DNA of 64,000 nt from assembly GCF_001610835.1 (NCBI RefSeq), contig NZ_CP011270.1, positions 558,001 through 622,000 on the forward strand, written 5' to 3'. The position numbers and the translations under genes were made by a program. Positions within the stretch are counted from its first letter, which is position 1. Each line of letters opens with the position of its first letter. Shown piece by piece: positions 8,286-20,641 of the stretch. Under the pieces are notes generated by a model. That model was given only the letters and a program-made list of their open reading frames with translations. It was not told the DNA's origin and searched no databases. Source of the stretch: Planctomyces sp. SH-PL14. Its GTDB lineage: Bacteria > Planctomycetota > Planctomycetia > Planctomycetales > Planctomycetaceae.

Positions 8286-8628
8286 GAGCGGTGTGGCGTT
8301 CACGAGGAAGGGCAGTTGTTGCTGCCAGCCCACCCCGCTGTCGAACGGAGCCTTCGTGGGAAAGGGCGGCCGAGGATGATGTCTGGCGGTATCGCTTTAC
8401 GCGCATCGAGTGTCCGGCTTGGGACACCCCCTCTGTTCTCCCGGCTCCCGCGGGGCGTTTCTAAACGCACCTCCGCACTCTGGCCGTCCCGCGACGGCTG
8501 AGCCCTCGTGAGTGTCTCTCCTCCGGACCGCTGAACCGATTCTCTTCAGCGATCTCTCGGTTCGATCCAACGCGCCCCCGTTGCGTCGGCCGTTCACCTA
8601 CTTTCCTCTCTTCGGACTGGATGGATTC
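8286..8628 (+). other. Long nrdA leader / riboswitch expression platform
   Basis: 343 bases between the riboswitch and the chosen nrdA ATG. It holds small hairpins, including GGCAG-TTGTTG-CTGCC (about 8321-8336), GCGTT-TCTA-AACGC (about 8456-8469) and GCTGAA...TTCAGC (about 8531-8551). No hairpin is followed by a clear T-run. A GTG at 8512 is in frame with nrdA and could start a 39-residue longer protein, but that stretch has no family match. Confidence 0.5.
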
Positions 8629-11471
<2,843 letters not shown>

Positions 11472-11481
<10 letters not shown>

Positions 11482-11828
11482 AACCGGACAACATGCCCGC
11501 TACCAGCCGGCTCTTTCTCGACCTCGGTTTTCAGGTGTGGCACATCCCCGGCGTCTCCCGCGCGTGGAAGCGCGAGTACGCCGACGGCAGCTTCCTCCTG
11601 ATCACCGACGCCGGCGGGTACGACCTCCCCGAGCCGGCCGGCCCGTGGAGCGGGATCTACCTCTCGCATCGGGACGAGTTCCTCGAACTCGCTCCTTTGG
11701 CCCGGCGGATGAAAGAGATCGTCCGCTGGATCCGCCACACCGAGCGGCTGTGCCTCCATCGTGCTACTGCTCTCGAGGCCTCCGATCCGCCCCGCTGCTC
11801 CAACAAGTGTCCCATGGACCGGAGTTGA
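11472..11828 (+). CDS. Hypothetical protein between nrdA and nrdB
   Basis: 118 residues if the ATG at 11472 is used, overlapping the nrdA stop by ten bases; an in-frame ATG at 11493 gives 111 residues. The frame stays open across the gap and the sequence looks coding ([58 protein letters not shown]). I do not recognise the family. Its position inside the nrd operon suggests a role linked to ribonucleotide reduction, for example assembly or cofactor delivery, but nothing in the sequence proves this. The last 15 residues include two Cys near the end. It ends 48 bases before nrdB. Confidence 0.6.
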
Positions 11829-11876
11829 AGACTCCTGCGTCGAACGTCCCCCTTCTCACCCCGTCTGCGGCAGGGA

Positions 11877-12989
11877 ATGTCGCATCACGATCCGAACGAA
11901 AGACCGCCCATGTTCCTCTCCGAGACGCTCGCTCCCTCGACGGCCTCCGCTCCCTCCTCCGCAGCCGCCGGGCTCGGCCGGATCGATGCCAGTTCGAAGC
12001 GGCTCATCAGTTGCCATCAGGTCGACGTCAACCAGCTCATGCCGCTCAAGTACAAGTGGGCGTGGGAGCACTACGTCAACGCCTGTGCGAACCACTGGAT
12101 GCCGACCGAAGTCGCGATGAACAAGGACATCGAGACGTGGCGGTCGAGCAAGCTCACGCCGGACGAGCGGCGGGTGATTCTGCGGAACCTGGGGTTCTTT
12201 GCGACCGCCGAGAGCCTTGTCGGCAACAACCTTGTCCTGGCGATCTTCCGCCATGTGACGAACGCCGAGTGCCGCCAGTACCTCCTGCGGCAGGCCTTCG
12301 AAGAAGCCGTGCACACGCATACGTTTCTGTACGTCGTGGAGAGCCTGGGCCTCAATGAGGGGGAGGTTTTCAACATGTATCACGAGGTGCCGGCGATCGC
12401 GAAGAAGGACGACTTCGAGATGGAGCTGACGACGGAGATCCTCGATCCGAGTTTCACGACTGACACTTTTGAAGGGGCTCAGGCGTTTCTGAAGAACCTG
12501 ATCGGTTATTACCTGATCATGGAGGGAATCTTCTTTTACACCGGGTTCGTGATGGTGCTGTCGTTCCACCGACGGAACCTGATGACGGGGATTGGGGAGC
12601 AGTTTCAGTACATCCTGCGGGACGAGACGATCCACTTGAACTTCGGGATCGACCTCATCAACGGGATCCGGAATGAGAATCCGCATCTTTGGACGGCCGA
12701 GTTCCAGCAGGCGATGGTAGATCGGATCCGGCAGGCGGTGGAGTTGGAGATTGAGTATGCCCGCGACTGTCTGCCGCGGGGGATTCTGGGGCTCAATGCC
12801 GAACTGTTCCGGGACTATGTTCAGTTCATTGCGGATCGTCGGCTGGAGCGGATCGGGTTGCCGACGCAGTATGGGTCGTCGAACCCGTTTCCTTGGATGA
12901 GTGAGACGATGGATCTGTCGAAGGAGAAGAATTTCTTCGAGACGCGGGTGACGGAGTATCAGAGTGCGTCGACGCTGAGCTGGGACTGA
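11877..12989 (+). CDS. nrdB: Ribonucleoside-diphosphate reductase beta subunit, class Ic-like
   Basis: 370 residues, a normal length for R2. Metal ligands can be followed: Glu78 in [10 protein letters not shown], Glu143 and His146 in [10 protein letters not shown], a Glu in the [10 protein letters not shown] helix, and Glu/His in [10 protein letters not shown]. In E. coli R2 the first ligand is Asp84 and the radical Tyr122 lies four residues after His118. Here the first ligand is Glu and the residue four after His146 is Phe150. This Glu/Phe combination marks class Ic enzymes such as that of Chlamydia trachomatis, which use a Mn(IV)/Fe(III) centre instead of a tyrosyl radical. The assignment is inferred from alignment by eye. 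The start could also be Met12. Confidence 0.95.
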   Translation: MSHHDPNERPPMFLSETLAPSTASAPSSAAAGLGRIDASSKRLISCHQVDVNQLMPLKYKWAWEHYVNACANHWMPTEVAMNKDIETWRSSKLTPDERRVILRNLGFFATAESLVGNNLVLAIFRHVTNAECRQYLLRQAFEEAVHTHTFLYVVESLGLNEGEVFNMYHEVPAIAKKDDFEMELTTEILDPSFTTDTFEGAQAFLKNLIGYYLIMEGIFFYTGFVMVLSFHRRNLMTGIGEQFQYILRDETIHLNFGIDLINGIRNENPHLWTAEFQQAMVDRIRQAVELEIEYARDCLPRGILGLNAELFRDYVQFIADRRLERIGLPTQYGSSNPFPWMSETMDLSKEKNFFETRVTEYQSASTLSWD

Positions 12990-12998
12990 GAACGGCGC

Positions 12999-13320
12999 CC
13001 TTGCCGGAACGGCGTCCATAGCTCAAACCCAATGTGCGACGGCAGCTTGGGGTCAAGGGGGCCACGCCCCCTTGCCGCCGGAGGCATTTTCGTTGAGGAA
13101 CCGTGGGACACAACGGACGTCCCCTTTGTGGGACCGGCGTTGAGGACTCACCGCTCGCTCCGCACGCAGCGGGTTGGTGAGGGGCATACGGCACGTTGTC
13201 CGCGCTTGGACACGCGCTCCTTCAGACATCTCTCGACGGCCAGGCCTCCGGCGGGCAAAGGGCCAAAGAAACAACACAGGCCCCTCTGCACTCCCCACCA
13301 GGGTGCCCCTGGACCCGGTG
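12999..13320 (-). repeat. Dispersed ~310-bp structured repeat, copy 3
   Basis: Full-length copy on the minus strand. Its conserved tail (CTTGCCGG read on plus at 13000) lies about ten bases after the nrdB stop, and its head, read on plus as CCCCTGGACCCGG, ends at 13320. Together with copy 2 it brackets the nrd operon in inverted orientation. Its head module contains an extra GGCCAAAGAAACAACACAGG segment, also seen in copy 4 in similar form. Confidence 0.92.
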
Positions 13321-13455
13321 AAGGGTCAGGCCGGTTACGTGAAGGGCTGCTTCGGTCGGGCTGACAAACGTGAGCAAGTCGGCGAAATAATTCCCTAAAG
13401 TGTTTCGCCCGCACATTTTGCAGATCAGCCTTCAACCGGGGAGGCATTTTGTCCG

Positions 13456-13501
13456 TTGCAAACTGCGACCGACCACGCAATTATCATGAGACTGAGTCTC
13501 A
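13456..13501 (+). promoter_or_regulatory. Possible promoter with Fur-like palindrome
   Basis: A perfect 15-bp palindrome TGAGACTGAGTCTCA occupies 13487-13501. Its 7-1-7 layout matches Fur operators (TGAGAAT-N-ATTCTCA in proteobacteria). Just upstream are TTGCAA at 13456-13461 and AATTAT at 13479-13484, 17 bases apart, a possible -35/-10 pair, which would place the palindrome across the start site. Regulation by iron or another Fur-family metal is inferred. Confidence 0.5.
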
Positions 13502-13504
13502 GTT

Positions 13505-13596
13505 TCCACTTATGGCGGAAGCACTGAGCGGGCGGCACTCCACAGCCGCCGACACCCTTTCCTCCCCGAGAGGCACCCAACTCTCGGGGAGGTTTT
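13505..13596 (+). ncRNA. Candidate small RNA or attenuated leader
   Basis: Between the palindrome and the TPR gene are a GGCGGC-ACTCCACA-GCCGCC hairpin (13531-13550) and then a strong intrinsic terminator ending at 13596. A transcript starting near 13490-13505 would be about 90-110 nt with two hairpins and a U-tail, the shape of a small regulatory RNA. It could equally be an attenuated leader of the TPR gene, which begins 30 bases later. Confidence 0.35.
13561..13596 (+). terminator. Intrinsic terminator upstream of TPR gene
   Basis: CCTCCCCGAGAG (13561-13572) pairs perfectly with CTCTCGGGGAGG (13581-13592) across the loop GCACCCAA, a 12-bp GC-rich stem followed directly by TTTT. It lies in a leader rather than after a gene, which is what makes it notable. 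Confidence 0.7.
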
Positions 13597-13625
13597 CGTC
13601 CCCCTTTGCCCGCCACCACCGCCTC

Positions 13626-14351
13626 ATGGTCTACACGCGTGAAGACATCCGATCCGCCATGGACGCCGGCGAGCTTGACCGCGCCGCACGGATCGCCCGG
13701 TGCTACCTCCACTCCCACCGCGAAGACGGCCGGGCCTGGGAACTGGCTGGGCTGATCCACTTCGAAGAAGGCCGCACGCCGCTGGCAATCTCCGCCCTGG
13801 AAAAGGCCTCCCTCCTCATCCCCCTCGGCCTTGAATCCCGGATTCGCCTCGCGATCGCCTACGGCCTGATCGGCAAGACCGACCTCGCCACCGACCTGCT
13901 CGCCCTTGAGATCTCGCACGAAGCCATTTCGCCGCAGCAGCTCCTGGCGGTCGCCCAGGCCCTCGGCCGCTTCGAACAGCCGGTCCTCGCCATGCACGCC
14001 TGCCGCGCCGCGACGCAGCAGGATCCCGAGTTCGCCCGCGCCTACTACGACATGGGGTTCTACGGTTCCCGCTGTGGCGTCCTGCCGCGGCACGTCGAGA
14101 GCCTGATCCGGAAGTCGATCGCCCTCGACCCCCGCTCGGCCCGCTATCGCGTCGGCCTCGCCACGCACCTGATGCAGCACAAGCGGATCGACGAGGCGTG
14201 CGCCGCCATCGAGTCCCTCACGCTGAATCAGATCGACACGATCACCTGCCAGTGCTGCCTCGCCCGGATCGCGACACTCTACGAACGCCTCAACGATTCG
14301 GAGCGGCTGGAGCGGTGCCGATCGAACCTGGGCGAGACCTCGCCCGAGTAG
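13626..14351 (+). CDS. Tetratricopeptide-repeat protein
   Basis: 241 residues from the ATG at 13626 (MVYTREDIRSAMDAGELDRA). The whole chain is helical with TPR-like 34-residue spacing: DAGELDRAARIARCYLHSHR, RAWELAGLIHFEEGRTPLAI, ARAYYDMGFYGSRCGVLPRH and SARYRVGLATHLMQHKRIDE. It has no signal peptide or membrane helix, so it is probably a cytoplasmic scaffold. An in-frame TTG at 13449 would add 59 low-complexity residues spanning the palindrome and terminator, so it is rejected. No partner is evident. The upstream Fur-like operator raises the possibility of metal-dependent expression if the terminator is read through. Confidence 0.75.
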   Translation: MVYTREDIRSAMDAGELDRAARIARCYLHSHREDGRAWELAGLIHFEEGRTPLAISALEKASLLIPLGLESRIRLAIAYGLIGKTDLATDLLALEISHEAISPQQLLAVAQALGRFEQPVLAMHACRAATQQDPEFARAYYDMGFYGSRCGVLPRHVESLIRKSIALDPRSARYRVGLATHLMQHKRIDEACAAIESLTLNQIDTITCQCCLARIATLYERLNDSERLERCRSNLGETSPE

Positions 14352-14567
14352 GCCTCCGTCGCCGTCGCGACGACGCCCGCCAACCGCCTCACCCCACCCG
14401 TTCCTCGGCCTCCGAAAAGCCCGCCCCCATCGGCCTGAAGAAGGCTGCCCCGCGTCCACCCGCCGCTCCTCGCTCACCCACCTTTGTCTGCTGACGTAGC
14501 CAGCCTTCAGCCTGGATCTGCCAGCCACGCAGCGTTTCCGTTTCACCCTTTGTGAAAGGTTGCTGCC

Positions 14568-15606
<1,039 letters not shown>

Positions 15607-15623
<17 letters not shown>

Positions 15624-15861
15624 AGAGCTCTCCCCGGTACGAAAGGGGTTCGTTCTGCTGATCCTGGCGGGAGGAATGATTGCGGCGTGGCGCGCCGCGT
15701 CCCGGTTGTGGCCGCCGCGGCAGGAGATGCTGTCACCGGAGGCGTACCAGGAGGCCTTTCGCGAGTCCGAACAGATCGATCGGGAGAACTGGGACAAGAT
15801 GTGGCGCAGCGCCGGTCGGAAAGCGCCTCCGCCTCCGGCCCCCGTGCCGGATCGCCAGTAG
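15607..15861 (+). CDS. Small single-pass membrane protein coupled to DUF1559 gene
   Basis: 84 residues starting at GTG 15607, preceded by AAGGAGG at 15595-15601, the best Shine-Dalgarno in this region, which decides the start. The chain begins [15 protein letters not shown], has one membrane helix ([17 protein letters not shown]), then a charged tail ([20 protein letters not shown]) and a Pro-rich end. It overlaps the DUF1559 stop by 17 bases. I know no family name; a partner or assembly factor for the preceding pseudopilin is a guess from the coupling. Confidence 0.7.
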
Positions 15862-16113
15862 CTCGGCCTCTCCGGCTGTCCGTTGATCGGAGTCGTCCCG
15901 CCGCCTGGCGGGGCGGCTCCGATTGGCTTTGCGCGGCCGCGGTCGGGCGAAGAGTTGGGACAACAGGGGCGCGATGATCCGGGGAGCCGCCCGGGATCGC
16001 CCCTCGACCGCGAGAGGCGCGGAAGGGGCTGCGCGGCTTGTTCGGGGTGGCGGCGTTTGTATCATCAACAGCTTCCCGCCTGATCCCTGGCTGACTTGAC
16101 CGGAAACCTCGAT

Positions 16114-17412
16114 ATGCCCCGCCTCCGCCGCTGTCGCCCCTTCGCCCGTCTTCTCCCAACGCTGACCGGAGCGGTGCTGGTCGCGACGCTCAGTGGATGC
16201 CCTCAGACCGAGCCCCCCAAGCAGCCGAACCCGACGCCCCCCAAGGCGGAAGCGGTCAAGGAAGTCCGCAAGGCGGACGATGCGGCGGCCATCAAGGCCC
16301 TGGAAGAGATCGGCGTCACGCTGACGAAGGACGCCGCCGGCTCCGTCGTGGCGGTCAACTGCGGGACGTCGACCCGCGAGGTCAAGGACGAGGACCTGCC
16401 GCACCTCAAGGGGTTCCCCTACCTCGCCACGCTGAGCCTCGAGAAGTCCGAAGTCTCCGACAAGGGCCTCGAGATCCTCAAGGACCTCCCGCCGATCACT
16501 CGGCTCGGCCTGCGCCGCTGCAGCAAGATGACCGACGCGGCCCTCGCCAACCTCCAGTACACCCCCAAGCTGCGGGTGCTGGAACTCCTCTACACTTTCA
16601 CGTCCGACGCCGGGCTCGATGAAGTCGCCAAGCTCAAGGAGCTCCAGGCCCTCGACCTCCGCGGCTGCAACTACATCACCGATGCCGGCCTCGCCAAGCT
16701 CGAAAACCACACGGGCCTGAAGGACATCAAGCTCCGCTCCTACGGAATCACGGATGCCGGTATCAAGTCGCTGACGACGCTCAAGAACCTGCGGATTCTG
16801 GAAGTCGAAGACGCCCAGCTCGGCGACTCGGCCATGGAATTCGTCGCCCAGATGCCGGAGCTGACGAAGCTCAACCTGATGCGGACCCTCGTCAGCTCGG
16901 ACGGCTTCAAGCAGCTCAAGGGGCTGACGAAGCTCACCGACCTCCGCGTCCGCGGGACGAACGTCACCGGCGAAGGTCTGGCGGCGGTGGAAGGAAGCGC
17001 GCCGACGCTGGCCTACCTCGATATCTCCGAGTGCCCGTTCGTCGACGCCGACATGGCAGTCCTGGCGAAGTTCACGAACCTGACGACGCTCAAGATGTTC
17101 CAGGTCCAGAACGTCAGCGACGAGTCGTTCAAGAACCTCGCCGGGCTCAAGAAGCTCAAGATGCTCGACGTCAGCAAGTGCCCGATCGGTCCGGTCGGGG
17201 CCGACGCCATCGCGTCGCTGCCGGCTCTCGAAGAGCTGAGCCTGGCCGAGTCGGACATCGACGACGCGGGGCTGGCGAAGATCGCCGGCATGAAGACGCT
17301 GAAGAAGATCAACCTTAAGACGCTCAACAAGGCGACCGAGGCGGGGCTGGCCAAGTTCAAGGCGGCTCAGCCGAACGTCACCGTCGCCTCGGGTGACGCG
17401 GCCAACGAGTAG
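16114..17412 (+). CDS. Leucine-rich-repeat lipoprotein
   Basis: 432 residues from the ATG at 16114. The N-terminus is an Arg-rich lipoprotein signal with lipobox LSGC (about residues 26-29), then a Pro/Lys linker (PPKQPNPTPPKAEAV). From about residue 70 onward there are roughly a dozen internalin-like repeats of about 24 residues, each with L-x-x-L-x-L and a T/SDAGL turn, for example TDAALANLQYTPKLRVLELL and ITDAGLAKLENHTGLKDIKL. It probably sits on the periplasmic or outer surface as a binding scaffold. A nearer-upstream TTG start (16096) would put residues before the lipoprotein signal and is disfavoured. It stands alone, 62 bases before ribD. Confidence 0.85.
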   Translation: MPRLRRCRPFARLLPTLTGAVLVATLSGCPQTEPPKQPNPTPPKAEAVKEVRKADDAAAIKALEEIGVTLTKDAAGSVVAVNCGTSTREVKDEDLPHLKGFPYLATLSLEKSEVSDKGLEILKDLPPITRLGLRRCSKMTDAALANLQYTPKLRVLELLYTFTSDAGLDEVAKLKELQALDLRGCNYITDAGLAKLENHTGLKDIKLRSYGITDAGIKSLTTLKNLRILEVEDAQLGDSAMEFVAQMPELTKLNLMRTLVSSDGFKQLKGLTKLTDLRVRGTNVTGEGLAAVEGSAPTLAYLDISECPFVDADMAVLAKFTNLTTLKMFQVQNVSDESFKNLAGLKKLKMLDVSKCPIGPVGADAIASLPALEELSLAESDIDDAGLAKIAGMKTLKKINLKTLNKATEAGLAKFKAAQPNVTVASGDAANE

Positions 17413-17474
17413 TCCCGCTGCGGCAGCTGGTCTTTTGAACCTGCCGCGAACTGTCGACCGTCCACGGATGCCCC

Positions 17475-18608
17475 TTGCCCATCACGTTCTCGTCCGACGA
17501 AGAAGCGATGCGGCGGGCGCTGGAGCTGGCCCGCCGGGGCCGGGGGCTGGTCGAACCGAACCCGATGGTCGGGGCCGTCGTGGTCTCGCCGGAGGGGGAA
17601 CTGGTCGGCGAGGGAAACCACGAGCGGTTCGGCGGGCCGCATGCCGAAGTGAATGCCCTCCGGGCGGCCGGTGATCGCGCGGGCGGGGGGACGCTTTACT
17701 GCACCCTCGAACCCTGTTCGCATTTCGGCAAGACGCCCCCGTGTGCTCCGCTGGTCGTGAGCTCGGGGATCCGGCGGGTGGTCCTCGGCACGGGCGATCC
17801 CGCGCCGCATGTCGCGGGTCGCGGAATCGCGATCCTCCGGGAGGCGGGGATCGAGGTCATCGTCGGGGTCTGCGAGGCGGAAGCGCGGCAGGTGGTGGCG
17901 CCGTTCGTCACGCTGATGACGCTCGGCCGGCCGTATGTTCATGCCAAATGGGCAATGTCGCTCGACGGGCGGATCGCCACGCGGACGGGCCATTCGCAGT
18001 GGATCTCGAACGAACGCTCGCGGGCGCGGGTTCATGAGCTGCGGGGAAGGATGGACGCGATCCTCGTCGGCCGCGGGACGGCTGTCGCGGATGATCCCCT
18101 GCTGACGGCCCGGCCCCCCGGCCCGCGGACGCCGCTGCGGATCGTCCTCGACTCGACGCTTCAGACCCCGATCGACTGCCAGCTCGTCCAGACGGCGCAG
18201 GAGTTCCCGACGCTCGTCGCCACGACCTCCGCCGCGGACGCAGTCCGTCGCGAAGCGTTTCTTGCTCGGGGTGTCGAAGTCGAGCTGTTCGACGCGGTTC
18301 CGAGCGCTGCGGCTGACGGCTCCGCCTCGCCGCGGGTCTCCATTCCCGCGCTGCTGTCGAGGCTCGGACAGCGGAAGCTCACGAACCTTCTCGTGGAAGG
18401 GGGCGGGGATGTTCTCGGCGCGTTCCACGATGCCGGACTGCTCGACGAGTACCACGTCTTTGTCGCCCCCAAGATCATCGGCGGGGCATCGGCAAAGTCG
18501 CCGCTCGGCGGGTTCGGAACCGAGCAGGTGATGGCGTCCGGTCTCTCCGTCGTGGCAACGGAATCGCTCGATGGAGACGTCTACATCAACGCGGTGCAGC
18601 CACGATGA
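17475..18608 (+). CDS. ribD: Bifunctional riboflavin biosynthesis deaminase/reductase RibD
   Basis: 377 residues starting at TTG 17475; Met12 (17508) is the only nearby ATG and would cut into the conserved first helix. The deaminase half shows the zinc site His56-Ala-Glu58 (PHAEVNAL) and Cys81/Cys90 (EPCSHFGKTPPC). The reductase half starts near residue 150 with PYVHAKWAMSLDGRIATRTG, then SQWISNERSR, LVEGGGDVLGAF and FVAPKIIGG. It deaminates the pyrimidine released by GTP cyclohydrolase II and reduces the ribosyl side chain, steps 2 and 3 of riboflavin synthesis. No other rib gene and no FMN riboswitch is visible here. Confidence 0.95.
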   Translation: MPITFSSDEEAMRRALELARRGRGLVEPNPMVGAVVVSPEGELVGEGNHERFGGPHAEVNALRAAGDRAGGGTLYCTLEPCSHFGKTPPCAPLVVSSGIRRVVLGTGDPAPHVAGRGIAILREAGIEVIVGVCEAEARQVVAPFVTLMTLGRPYVHAKWAMSLDGRIATRTGHSQWISNERSRARVHELRGRMDAILVGRGTAVADDPLLTARPPGPRTPLRIVLDSTLQTPIDCQLVQTAQEFPTLVATTSAADAVRREAFLARGVEVELFDAVPSAAADGSASPRVSIPALLSRLGQRKLTNLLVEGGGDVLGAFHDAGLLDEYHVFVAPKIIGGASAKSPLGGFGTEQVMASGLSVVATESLDGDVYINAVQPR

Positions 18609-18779
18609 TCGCTAGGGCGGAATGACGCCCCGCTTCATCAGTTCTTGAAGCTGTTGCGATTCATCAATTCTTCCGCATCGGTTCCTTGTGAGCCCGTTTC
18701 GGGCATGAGTAGGATCGGCGCGTCCGCCGATGCGTGCCCGGGAGGCCCGCAGTCATCCACTCATTGCAAGGGGATTCTC

Positions 18780-19889
18780 ATGTCGCGATCCAAGTCATTC
18801 TTTCGCCGGACTGTGGCGGCCCTGTGCCTGGCGGCGGGGGCGGCCGGGACGGCTCAGGCGGCCGACATCTACGGACTGACCGAGGGGACGCCCGAGCTGA
18901 AGTCGGCGGGCTCCCTCGCCTTCGGACCAGAAGGGGTCCTGTTTATCGGCGACACCAAGGGGGCGACGATCTTCGCCATCCAGACCGGTGACAAGGGGGG
19001 CGAGAAGGCAGCGGATCGGACCATCGAAGGACTTGGGAGCGCGCTCTCCGAGCTGCTCAAAACCGACGCCAAGAACATCACCGTCAATGACCTGGCGGTG
19101 AACCCGAAGACCGGCAACGTGTTCCTGTCGGTCCACGCCGATGGCAAGCCGGCGATCGTCAAGGTCGATGGAGCGGGCAAGCTGAGCCGGCTCTCGCTCG
19201 AGAAGGTCGCCTTCTCCAAGAATGAGCTGTCGAACGCTCCCGAAGACAAGGAGCAGGTCGACGGCCGGGGTCGTAAGGCCAATCCCCGTGGCGATTCGAT
19301 CACCGACCTGGCGTTTGTCGAAGGACAGGTGATCGTCTCGGGTCTCTCGAAGGAGGGGTCGGCGGTCCGTTCGTTCCTGTTCCCGTTTGGCCCCAAGGAC
19401 CAGGAAGTCAACCTGGAGATCTATCACGGGGCTCATGGCCGCGTGGAGAGCATGTCTCCGATCCGGACGTTCGTTCCGTTCGTGATTGATGGTCAGCCGC
19501 ACGTCCTGGCCGGGTTCGTCTGCACGCCGCTGGTCAAATTCCCGGTAACCGCCGTCGGCAAGGGAGAGAAGGTGAAGGGGACGACCGTCGCCGAGCTGGG
19601 CAATCGCAATCGTCCGCTCGACATGATCGCCTACAAGAAGGACGGCAAGGATTTTCTCCTCCTGACCAACAGTGCCCGGGGTGTGATGAAGGTCAGCACC
19701 GATGACCTGGAGCGGGAAGAGGGGATCACCGAGCACGTCGTTGACGGCAATGTGGCCGGGCAGAAGTACGACACCGTGGCCGAGCTGAAGGGGGTTGTGC
19801 AGCTCGACAAGGTGAACGATGCGACGGCGGTGGTCATTGTTCAGGGTGAAGATGGGAAGATGGATCTGAAGACGATCCAGTTGCCGTAG
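18780..19889 (+). CDS. Exported hypothetical protein, propeller-like
   Basis: 369 residues from the ATG at 18780, preceded by AAGGGG eight bases upstream. Residues 1-27 are a clear signal peptide (FFRRTVAALCLAAGAAGTAQA) ending at ADIYGL. The mature part has strand-rich segments with GSLAFGPEGVLFIGDTKGAT, NDLAVNPKTGNVFLSVHADG and DLAFVEGQVIVSGLS, which resemble NHL/SMP-30-type propeller blades. I cannot name the family. It probably acts in the periplasm. A strong terminator follows at 19916-19950, so it is likely the last or only gene of its transcript. Confidence 0.75.
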   Translation: MSRSKSFFRRTVAALCLAAGAAGTAQAADIYGLTEGTPELKSAGSLAFGPEGVLFIGDTKGATIFAIQTGDKGGEKAADRTIEGLGSALSELLKTDAKNITVNDLAVNPKTGNVFLSVHADGKPAIVKVDGAGKLSRLSLEKVAFSKNELSNAPEDKEQVDGRGRKANPRGDSITDLAFVEGQVIVSGLSKEGSAVRSFLFPFGPKDQEVNLEIYHGAHGRVESMSPIRTFVPFVIDGQPHVLAGFVCTPLVKFPVTAVGKGEKVKGTTVAELGNRNRPLDMIAYKKDGKDFLLLTNSARGVMKVSTDDLEREEGITEHVVDGNVAGQKYDTVAELKGVVQLDKVNDATAVVIVQGEDGKMDLKTIQLP

Positions 19890-19915
19890 TCGAATGGGTT
19901 TGTCGTGGAATCGGA

Positions 19916-19950
19916 CGCGGAAACGGGAGAACCGTTTCCGCGTTTTTTTT
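19916..19950 (+). terminator. Rho-independent terminator
   Basis: CGCGGAAACGG (19916-19926) pairs perfectly with CCGTTTCCGCG (19932-19942) over a GAGAA loop, followed by eight T residues. It terminates the exported-protein gene. Confidence 0.9.
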
Positions 19951-19983
19951 GTCGACTCTCTGCGAGCGAAGCGAGTGGAGAGG

Positions 19984-20258
19984 CCGGGTCCAGGGGGAAC
20001 CCCTGGCCGCCGGAGGCGCTCCGGTGAGGAACCGTGGTCAACGACGGACGACCGCTTTGGGCCATCGGCGTTGAGAACTCGCCGTTCGCATTGCATTCCC
20101 CGCGGGTTGGTGAGGGGGCATCCGGCACGTTGTCCGCGTTTGGACACGGACTCCTTCAGACATCTCTCGACGGCCAGGCCTCCGGCGGGCAAGGGGCCAA
20201 AAAACAACACAGGCCCCCTTGCATCCCCCACCAGGGGTGCCCCCCCTGGACCCCGGCT
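19984..20258 (-). repeat. Dispersed repeat, copy 4 (shortened)
   Basis: A minus-strand copy about 275 bp long. The conserved tail (TGCCGTCGCACGTTGGG and beyond) is missing: the element ends in GGCCGCCGGAGGC on the plus strand next to a GGGTCCAGGGGGAACCCCTGG palindrome, so both ends here look like head modules. It carries the GGCCAAAAAACAACACAGG insertion shared with copy 3. Confidence 0.85.
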
Positions 20259-20334
20259 CAGGCCAGCGAAGTGCTGGCTCGTTCACGCTCCGCCGGTCGG
20301 ATACACTTCCGGTTTTCTGACACGAGCGACCGTC

Positions 20335-20568
20335 ATGCCCATCTTCGAATACCGCTGCGAGTCCTGCGAAAACGAGTTCGAACAGCTCGTCCGCACCGGC
20401 GAATCCGTGACCTGTCCCCACTGCCAGGGAAAGCGTCTCGAAAAACTCCTCAGCGCTCCGGCCGCCGCCCACATGGGCCGCGGCGATCTGCCGGTCATGG
20501 GCTCGTCCTGTCCGCCCACCTCCGCTCCCCCCTGCAGCCCGTCCTGCTGCCGGCTCCCGATGAACTGA
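20335..20568 (+). CDS. FmdB-family zinc-ribbon protein
   Basis: 77 residues. It opens with MPIFEYRCESCENEFEQL and TCPHCQG, the two CxxC pairs that define the FmdB/CxxC zinc-ribbon family of small regulatory proteins. A Cys/Pro/Ser-rich tail (SSCPPTSAPPCSPSCC) adds further Cys. The length is typical. The start ATG is the only sensible one. It sits in the 380-base stretch between repeat copy 4 and aroB; function beyond zinc binding is unknown. Confidence 0.88.
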   Translation: MPIFEYRCESCENEFEQLVRTGESVTCPHCQGKRLEKLLSAPAAAHMGRGDLPVMGSSCPPTSAPPCSPSCCRLPMN

Positions 20569-20641
20569 GCCCACCCCGGCTCGTTCCCGCCAGCCACGCC
20601 GTTCCCACCAACTCCCCCGCCGCTCCTTCCCTACCGCCGCC

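Noticed and set aside
13449-13625. N-terminal extension of the TPR protein from TTG 13449
   Set aside because: It would translate through a palindrome and an intrinsic terminator and gives low-complexity sequence; ATG 13626 fits better.
17420-17447. GCGGCAG...CTGCCGC dyad before ribD as a possible riboswitch
   Set aside because: Only a 7-bp stem with a 14-base loop; no conserved FMN riboswitch boxes.
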